Shown in pieces: positions 1 through 4,796 of a DNA stretch of 6,449 nt. Under the pieces are notes generated by a model. That model ran no database searches and was not told the origin of the DNA. It was given only the letters and a program-made list of their open reading frames with translations. Made by a program: the position numbers and the translations under genes. Source of the stretch: Flavobacteriaceae bacterium (lineage in GTDB: Bacteria; Bacteroidota; Bacteroidia; Flavobacteriales; Flavobacteriaceae); NCBI GenBank assembly GCA_023141985.1, contig JAGLKH010000099.1, positions 1 to 6,449 on the forward strand, in the 5' to 3' direction. Position 1 is the first letter of the stretch; the number at the start of each line of letters is the position of its first letter.

Positions 1-1818
1 GGTTATACTAATTTTAATGATTTTAGAAATCCATTTTCAACACCAGCACCTTCAGTAAATATTACTAAAGATGGCTCACCTTATATTATTGTTGGTCACG
101 AACCATTTTCAGTTCACAATAGATTAAATCAAAAAGTGTTTCAATTTACAGATAACTTAAATTTTTATAGAGGGGATCATACCTATACAATCGGTGTGTC
201 TTTTGAGAAATTTCAGTTTGATAACTCATTTAACTTAACAAGTTATGGGTTTGATCTTTTTGGAAGTGTAGATATCAATGCTTTTGATGCTACTAATTAT
301 ATTGGAGCTATTGCTAATGCACAAAATGTATTTAATGCAAATAATAGTGTGCCGGATGGAACTCCCGGAGGCTGGGCTTTAGCAGAGACAAATGTTGGTC
401 AGATGTCATTTTATGCTCAAGATGAATGGAATGTTAACGAAAAATTTAAGTTAACCTACGGATTGCGTTTTGATAAACCCTTATTTTTTGACTCTGCTGA
501 AAAAGCACAAGATGTTATAGATAAAGGTTTTGTTGTAGGAAACATTCCATATGTTAATCCAAATAATGGTGAAACTGTATTAATTGATAATACACAAATG
601 CCAACTAACAAATGGTTATACTCACCAAGAGTAGGTTTTAATTATGATGTTAATGGTGATGATTCATTCCAACTTCGTGGTGGTACAGGAACTTTTACCG
701 GCCGTTTCCCTTTTGTATGGTTAGGAAATCAAATTGCTGCACCAGACGTATTCTTCTTACAAGCAGTGGATCCTGATTATAAATTTCCTCAAGTATGGCG
801 TACTAATATAGGAGCAGATAAAAGATTTGAAGATGGTTTAATTTTAACCGCAGATGTGTCTTATTCTAAAGATATTAATGGACCACATGTACAACATTGG
901 GGTTTAACTTCTCCTTCAGGAACTTTAAACGGTGTGGATAACAGACCAATTTATACAGCAGGTGACGCGCTTAATGGATTTGGATTAGGAGCCGGGCCTT
1001 TCGTATTTACAAACTCCGATAAGGGTAGAATTTTGAATGCTTCGATTAAAGCTCAAAAAACGTTTAAAAATGGTTTATATGCTATGATGGCATATAGCTA
1101 TTTAAACGCTAAGGATGTAAATTCTATTGAAGCAGAAATTACTAGTGATGCTTTTGCAGGAAATCCTATTGTAAATGATGTAAATACTGATGTATTATCG
1201 TATTCAAAATATGGAAATACACATAGAATAATTGGAGTTGCAAGCAAACAATGGTCTTATGGAAGCAACAGTCAATATGGAACAACAATTTCTACATTCT
1301 TTGAGTATGCACAAGGAGGACGTTTTAACTATCTTTATGGTGGAGATATTAATGGAGATGGATCTCCAATTAATGATTTAATATATGTACCTACCTCAAG
1401 CGAGATTAGTCAAATGCAATTCTCTGGTGCAGGTCAAGGTGCAGCGTTTGATGCTTACATTTCTCAAGACGATTATTTAAGCGGTCGTAGGGGACAATAT
1501 GCAGAGCGTTATGGAGCTTTAGCACCATGGAGAGGTAGATGGGATGTTAAGTTTTTACAGGACTTTAATTTTAAAGTTTCCGGGGACAAAACAAATACCA
1601 TTCAGTTTAGTATAGATATTTTAAATGTTGGAAACCTTTTAAGTTCAGAATGGGGATTAATCCAACAGCCTAATAGTATACAACCAATTGGTGTAAGTGT
1701 TGATGGTACCGGAACCCCAACATATACTTTTAATGAAAATCAAACTAAAACATTTGGGTATGATTCTAGTTTAGATTCCAGATGGCAAATGCAGTTTGGA
1801 TTACGTTATATTTTCTAA
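1..1818 (+). CDS. TonB-dependent outer-membrane receptor, Oar-like (5' end outside window)
   Basis: This is the C-terminal 605 residues of an outer-membrane beta-barrel receptor. The frame is open from base 1, so the GTG at 136 is an internal valine codon and not a start; the N-terminal carboxypeptidase-like domain and plug expected for the family lie upstream. Visible barrel features are alternating aromatic strands, the segment FYAQDEWNVNEKFKLTYGLR (about residues 137-156), the segment YSPRVGFNYD, the late GRRGQYAERYGALAPWRGRWD region (from about 495), and a final strand WQMQFGLRYIF ending in Phe, the usual beta-signal for barrel insertion. An acidic loop DINGDGSPIND (residues 449-459) resembles a calcium-binding loop. 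Family knowledge: such receptors move substrates across the outer membrane using TonB energy, and the Oar branch has also been linked to protein export. The substrate cannot be read from the sequence. No susC/susD pair is visible: the next gene is unrelated and a terminator intervenes. Family assignment is firm; Oar subtype is likely. Confidence 0.9.
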   Translation, partial: GYTNFNDFRNPFSTPAPSVNITKDGSPYIIVGHEPFSVHNRLNQKVFQFTDNLNFYRGDHTYTIGVSFEKFQFDNSFNLTSYGFDLFGSVDINAFDATNYIGAIANAQNVFNANNSVPDGTPGGWALAETNVGQMSFYAQDEWNVNEKFKLTYGLRFDKPLFFDSAEKAQDVIDKGFVVGNIPYVNPNNGETVLIDNTQMPTNKWLYSPRVGFNYDVNGDDSFQLRGGTGTFTGRFPFVWLGNQIAAPDVFFLQAVDPDYKFPQVWRTNIGADKRFEDGLILTADVSYSKDINGPHVQHWGLTSPSGTLNGVDNRPIYTAGDALNGFGLGAGPFVFTNSDKGRILNASIKAQKTFKNGLYAMMAYSYLNAKDVNSIEAEITSDAFAGNPIVNDVNTDVLSYSKYGNTHRIIGVASKQWSYGSNSQYGTTISTFFEYAQGGRFNYLYGGDINGDGSPINDLIYVPTSSEISQMQFSGAGQGAAFDAYISQDDYLSGRRGQYAERYGALAPWRGRWDVKFLQDFNFKVSGDKTNTIQFSIDILNVGNLLSSEWGLIQQPNSIQPIGVSVDGTGTPTYTFNENQTKTFGYDSSLDSRWQMQFGLRYIF

Positions 1819-1844
1819 GAAAATAAGATATTTATGATTAAATT

Positions 1845-1876
1845 TGCGCTCTTATTTTTAAGAGCGCATTTTTTTT
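1845..1876 (+). terminator. Intrinsic terminator of the TonB-dependent receptor gene
   Basis: A perfect 10-bp stem, TGCGCTCTTA (1845-1854) pairing with TAAGAGCGCA (1859-1868), closes a four-T loop and is followed directly by eight T residues (1869-1876). It lies 26 bases after the receptor stop codon. This is a textbook factor-independent terminator, and it separates the receptor from the downstream genes. Confidence 0.92.
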
Positions 1877-1933
1877 AGTGAAACTCAATTTTGAAAAGTC
1901 TGAAAGACGCAATCAAAATTATAAGTTGAACTA

Positions 1934-1960
1934 ATCCCGCTGAAGAGCGGGATCTCATTT
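1934..1960 (-). repeat. REP-like hairpin element, copy 1 (minus orientation)
   Basis: On the plus strand ATCCCGCT (1934-1941) pairs with AGCGGGAT (1946-1953) around a four-base loop. Read on the minus strand, the element is AAATGAGA, then TCCCGCT, loop CTTC, AGCGGGA. The element at 2529-2554 has the same AAATGAGA flank and a four-base YTTC loop, but a different stem sequence. No T-tract follows the stem on either strand, so it is not a simple terminator. Shared flank, loop and architecture with changed but still paired stems suggest a dispersed repeat family. That it is repeated elsewhere in the genome is inference. Confidence 0.6.
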
Positions 1961-1963
1961 GAT

Positions 1964-1985
1964 ATTTCGAATTTTACTTCGAAAT
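1964..1985. repeat. Second inverted repeat beside hairpin copy 1
   Basis: ATTTCGAA (1964-1971) pairs with TTCGAAAT (1978-1985) around the six-base loop TTTTAC. It starts ten bases after the stem of hairpin copy 1 and ends 13 bases before the start codon at 1999, so the two hairpins together fill most of the leader of the downstream gene. It could be the second half of a composite repeat, part of the mRNA leader structure, or a regulator-binding palindrome (TTCGAA core). The sequence alone does not decide between these. Confidence 0.5.
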
Positions 1986-1998
1986 CTTATACAATAAA

Positions 1999-2472
1999 AT
2001 GAAAATGAAATATTCAAGACTTACAAAAGAACAGTTTGAAGAGCTGCATCAAGAATTCATAAATTTTTTGGCAACACAAACAATAACTGCACAAGAATGG
2101 AAAAGCATAAAAACGAATACTCCGGAAGTAGCCGAACAGGAATTGGATGTGTTTAGCGATCTGGTTTGGGAGGGTGTTTTAAAAAATGTGACCTATTTAG
2201 AACATATTTCGGCACAACAAATGCATTTGTTTAATTTAAATGAAAATGATATGCATGTTATTGCTATAAAGCTTAAACAAGATATAAATTTAACCACTAA
2301 AGAAGGATTTAATTGGTTGCGGGAAAATTTATTAGATGACGATGTAGAGTTTTTGCAAGCAAAAAAAGAATACTCAAAAGATAAAAATTTAGATAAATTT
2401 AAATTGATACAACAAGGTGCTGTTATTACTAAAGGAGATTTGTTTATCTATTTTGATAAATTGGTTGGTTAA
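1999..2472 (+). CDS. Small conserved flavobacterial protein, probably DUF6495
   Basis: A complete 157-residue acidic protein of unknown function. From memory it matches a conserved Flavobacteriaceae family annotated DUF6495, typically about this length and starting near MKYxRLTKEQ; I could not search to confirm. There is no signal peptide or membrane segment, so it is probably cytoplasmic. Visible parts are an N-terminal helical region (SRLTKEQFEELHQEFINFLA, residues 6-25), a conserved-looking acidic stretch VAEQELDVFSDLVWEGVL (44-61), and a C-terminal part with KEYSKDKNLDKFKLIQQGA (123-141) followed by ITKGDLFIYFDKL. ATG at 1999 is the first start; a second ATG at 2005 (Met3) is also possible. 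The leader has no Shine-Dalgarno and is A-rich (AATAAA just before ATG), which is normal for Bacteroidota. I saw no clear TAnnTTTG promoter in the 120 bases upstream. The gene lies 88 bases before hisS; the putative hisS promoter in that gap argues against strict co-transcription. Confidence 0.8.
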   Translation: MKMKYSRLTKEQFEELHQEFINFLATQTITAQEWKSIKTNTPEVAEQELDVFSDLVWEGVLKNVTYLEHISAQQMHLFNLNENDMHVIAIKLKQDINLTTKEGFNWLRENLLDDDVEFLQAKKEYSKDKNLDKFKLIQQGAVITKGDLFIYFDKLVG

Positions 2473-2510
2473 ATATTGGCTTTAGTAAAGTTAAGAACTA
2501 ATAATTTATT

Positions 2511-2518
2511 TAGCTTTG
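2511..2518 (+). promoter_or_regulatory. Putative hisS promoter, -7 element
   Basis: TAGCTTTG matches the Bacteroidota primary-sigma -7 consensus TAnnTTTG. It lies in the 88-base gap, 42 bases before the hisS ATG, so transcripts would start near 2525 with a leader of about 35 bases that includes the hairpin at 2537-2554. No good TTG is found at the usual -33 distance (the nearest, at 2476-2478, is too far upstream), so support rests on the -7 box and its position. Confidence 0.42.
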
Positions 2519-2528
2519 TTAAATAATT

Positions 2529-2554
2529 AAATGAGACCTCCACTTTCGTGGAGG
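2529..2554 (+). repeat. REP-like hairpin element, copy 2 (hisS leader)
   Basis: AAATGAGA (2529-2536) is followed by CCTCCAC (2537-2543), loop TTTC (2544-2547) and GTGGAGG (2548-2554), a perfect 7-bp stem. The flank is identical to that of copy 1 at 1934-1960, and the stem length and loop type agree, but the stem bases differ. The two copies point in opposite directions and bracket the DUF6495-like gene. This copy forms most of the hisS leader and contributes the in-frame ATG at 2531. The run after the stem is A-rich, so it is not a terminator for the upstream gene. Confidence 0.6.
2550..2554 (+). promoter_or_regulatory. Shine-Dalgarno-like GGAGG inside hairpin, decides hisS start
   Basis: GGAGG sits six bases before the ATG at 2561, ideal spacing for a Shine-Dalgarno sequence. 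Such motifs are rare before Bacteroidota genes, and here the motif is the right arm of the hairpin stem, so it would be paired in the folded leader. It may be an accident of the repeat's stem sequence rather than a working ribosome site. Confidence 0.35.
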
Positions 2555-2560
2555 AAAAAT

Positions 2561-3931
2561 ATGGCACAAAAACCCAGGATACCAAAAGGCACAAGAGATT
2601 TTTCTCCAGAGCAAGTTGCAAAGCGAAATTATATTTTTAATATTATAAGAAATAGTTTTGAGCGTTTTGGGTTTCAACCTATAGAAACTCCAAGCTTTGA
2701 ATTGTCTGAAACATTGTTGGGAAAATATGGTGAAGAGGGTGACCGTTTAATTTTTAAAATTTTGAATTCGGGTGATTATTTAAGTAAAGTTGATGATGAT
2801 TTATTTTTTGAAAGGGATTCAAATAAAATAACTTCTAAAATCTCCGAAAAGGCATTACGCTACGATCTAACGGTACCTTTTGCACGTTATGTCGTACAAC
2901 ACCAAAACGAGATCGATTTTCCATTTAAGCGTTACCAGGTGCAACCTGTTTGGAGAGCAGACCGGCCTCAAAAGGGGCGTTTTAGAGAGTTTTATCAGTG
3001 TGATGCAGATGTTGTAGGCTCTAAATCGTTATGGCAGGAGGTTGAGTTTGTACAGCTGTATGACGATGTCTTTACTGCATTACAACTTGAAGGGGTTACT
3101 ATAAAAATTAATAACCGCAAAATTCTATCAGGAATTGCAGAAGTTATAGGTGCCGAAGACAAGCTCATCGATTTTACGGTAGCACTCGATAAATTAGACA
3201 AAATAGGTGAGGGGAAGGTAAAAGAAGAGATGTTGAGCAAAGGTATTCCTCAAGATGGAATAGACAAGTTACAGCCATTGTTTGATTTGTCCGGCTCTTT
3301 TGAATCTCAAATTAATAGATTAAAAACTATTTTAAGCACCTCGCAAGACGGATTAAAAGGTATTGAAGAATTAGAGTTTATTAGTAAAGCGATTTCAGAA
3401 CTACAATTACAATCTGCTACCTTACAACTTGATGTCACCCTGGCTCGTGGTTTAGAATATTATACAGGAGCTATTTTAGAAGTAGAAGCTCCAAAAACAG
3501 TTGAAATGGGTTCTATTGGTGGAGGTGGACGTTATGATGACCTTACTGGAGTTTTTGGACTTAAAGATGTAAGTGGTGTTGGGATAAGTTTTGGTTTAGA
3601 TCGCATTTATTTAGTACTTGAAGCATTGAATCTTTTTCCTGAAACCGTAACTAATAATGTTGATGTGTTGTTTATTAATTTTGGTGATGCAGAAGCGTTA
3701 TTCAGTTTAAAAGCAATTAAAACATTAAGAGTTAATGGTATTAATGCCGAATTGTATCCTGATACAGTCAAAATGAAAAAGCAAATGAATCATGCTAATA
3801 AGCGTAATATTCCATTTGTAGTATTAGTTGGTAATGAAGAGATGAATTCTAATACCTATACCTTAAAAAATATGGGCTCTGGAAAACAAGAAACGCTTTC
3901 TTTAAATGACCTTATTACTGCATTAAAATAA
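2561..3931 (+). CDS. hisS: Histidyl-tRNA synthetase
   Basis: Cytoplasmic class II aminoacyl-tRNA synthetase that joins histidine to tRNA-His using ATP; 456 residues. ATG at 2561 is preferred because MAQKPRIPKGTRDFSP matches the usual flavobacterial N-terminus; the in-frame ATG at 2531 would add ten residues (MRPPLSWRKN) encoded by the hairpin repeat. Motif 1 region is FQPIETPSFE (38-47). Motif 2 spans about 121-150, with WRADRP (131-136) and GRFREFYQCDAD (139-150). The histidine-specific segments are LARGLEYYTG (294-303, with Arg296 as the expected catalytic arginine) and GGGGRYDDL (320-328). Motif 3 is GISFGLDRIYL (341-351, Arg348). The anticodon-binding domain runs from about 366 to the end. 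All expected active-site residues are present and length is normal. The text ALRYDLTVPFARY (98-110) and NNRKILSG (184-191) resemble the eukaryotic/archaeal style of HisRS more than the E. coli style. It probably has its own promoter at 2511. Confidence 0.98.
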   Translation: MAQKPRIPKGTRDFSPEQVAKRNYIFNIIRNSFERFGFQPIETPSFELSETLLGKYGEEGDRLIFKILNSGDYLSKVDDDLFFERDSNKITSKISEKALRYDLTVPFARYVVQHQNEIDFPFKRYQVQPVWRADRPQKGRFREFYQCDADVVGSKSLWQEVEFVQLYDDVFTALQLEGVTIKINNRKILSGIAEVIGAEDKLIDFTVALDKLDKIGEGKVKEEMLSKGIPQDGIDKLQPLFDLSGSFESQINRLKTILSTSQDGLKGIEELEFISKAISELQLQSATLQLDVTLARGLEYYTGAILEVEAPKTVEMGSIGGGGRYDDLTGVFGLKDVSGVGISFGLDRIYLVLEALNLFPETVTNNVDVLFINFGDAEALFSLKAIKTLRVNGINAELYPDTVKMKKQMNHANKRNIPFVVLVGNEEMNSNTYTLKNMGSGKQETLSLNDLITALK

Positions 3932-3951
3932 GAAAAGCTCCACTATTTATG

Positions 3952-3996
3952 TTCTTCGTTTTAAATTCTGAAAAATTAATTATTAGAATTGAAGAA
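3952..3996. repeat. Imperfect nested inverted repeat between convergent genes
   Basis: TTCTTC (3952-3957) and AATTCT (3964-3969) are complementary, in nested order, to the continuous right arm AGAATTGAAGAA (3985-3996), leaving a six-base bulge and a 15-base AT-rich loop. It lies in the 88-base gap between the stops of hisS and the minus-strand gene, where a shared terminator might be expected. Neither strand has a T-run after the stem and the stem is AT-rich, so a terminator role is only a weak possibility. Confidence 0.3.
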
Positions 3997-4019
3997 AAAT
4001 AAAAATTACACTAATTAAT

Positions 4020-4760
4020 CTAATGCGTTAGGATTTTTTTTGTTAAGACTCCTTTATCAGTATTAATAGTAACTATGCAAATGTTAGTTGTTATGTTATC
4101 AAGAGAAATTTTAATTTCCTTATTGTTAATATCCTTAAGAACAAATATCTCTTGGCCTAGTAGATTATTTAACGATACTTGTTTGATGTTGGAATTATTA
4201 TAAGTATTTATATATAATTCCTTAGTATTTCTCAAATAACTTATTTCAGTTTCTTGTAAATCATTTTTGACAGTAGATAAAGAAGGCTCAAAAAAGGCTA
4301 TATAGTATTTGTTAAGATAGTCTCCACTTGACATAACTGCTGTATAACCAGTAGTATTGATTTGCGTATAGGTGTCAAATTCAGCATCATAAATATATAC
4401 ATCAATAGGAGGGTCAAAATTTTCTAATGAATTTAGAGAGATGGTAATATTTCCTGAATTGGTTAAAAATAAACCAAATGGATACTTTTTTGTTTCGTCA
4501 AAAGCACCTACACCTTGTATAACATAACGATTACCTTCTATAAGCCAGTTTAAATCATCAGGGAAATTGTCAGGATTTAAAGCATCCCAACCTTCGTCAT
4601 AACCATCTGTAGCAGAACCATCAGGATCAAAACCTAATAAAAGAGGTCTAACAAAATCTAAAGGAGATTTAAAATCTATACGTACACGTTGTACTTGTGC
4701 TTCACAAATATTGTGAATAGATAAAAGAAACACAAAACATATGTAGGTAATTTTGTTCAT
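4020..4760 (-). CDS. Secreted module-only paralog of the adjacent T9SS surface protein
   Basis: A complete 246-residue exported protein of unknown function. Residues 1-21 form a signal peptide: Lys3, a hydrophobic stretch ITYICFVFLLSI, then CEA|Q as a likely signal peptidase I site; there is no good lipobox. Residues 23 to the end align without large gaps with the last 233 residues of the neighbouring surface protein. By eye about half of the positions are identical over the first ~120 residues, including RPLLLGF, ATDG, YVIQGVG, LENFD, YDA and TYTxIN. The C-terminal part (about 180-246) has the look of a T9SS type A tail (IKQVSLNNLLGQEI, then KGVLTKKILTH), but the usual SGxYxVKV strand reads TNICIVTI here, so sorting may be weakened. 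ATG at 4758-4760 follows the upstream stop by 36 bases, which suggests an operon. There is no Shine-Dalgarno. It likely arose by partial duplication; its role is unknown. Confidence 0.85.
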   Translation of the reverse strand: MNKITYICFVFLLSIHNICEAQVQRVRIDFKSPLDFVRPLLLGFDPDGSATDGYDEGWDALNPDNFPDDLNWLIEGNRYVIQGVGAFDETKKYPFGLFLTNSGNITISLNSLENFDPPIDVYIYDAEFDTYTQINTTGYTAVMSSGDYLNKYYIAFFEPSLSTVKNDLQETEISYLRNTKELYINTYNNSNIKQVSLNNLLGQEIFVLKDINNKEIKISLDNITTNICIVTINTDKGVLTKKILTH

Positions 4761-4796
4761 CGGGGTTTGGTTAATATTGATAATTAGTTATATATT

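Noticed and set aside
136..138. GTG at 136 as the start of the receptor gene
   Set aside because: The same frame is open back to base 1 with receptor-like sequence (GYTNFNDFRNPFSTP...), and the product lacks any signal peptide from this point. The gene clearly begins outside the window.
1886..1893. CAATTTTG as a promoter -7 box for the DUF6495-like gene
   Set aside because: It differs from TAnnTTTG at the first base, has no TTG at -33 distance (that stretch is the terminator T-tract), and would give a leader of about 100 bases. Too weak to call.
1899..1908. Small inverted repeat around GTCTGAAAGAC
   Set aside because: The stem is only four base pairs, which is expected by chance in a sequence of this length.
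2995..3240. 81-residue minus-strand open frame inside hisS
   Set aside because: It lies wholly within a well-conserved part of the HisRS coding sequence on the opposite strand and its Ser/Thr-rich product looks like no known family.
3952..4019. Shared bidirectional terminator between hisS and the convergent minus-strand gene
   Set aside because: The only inverted repeat is AT-rich with a bulge and a long loop, and no T-run follows it on either strand. I list it as an inverted repeat only.
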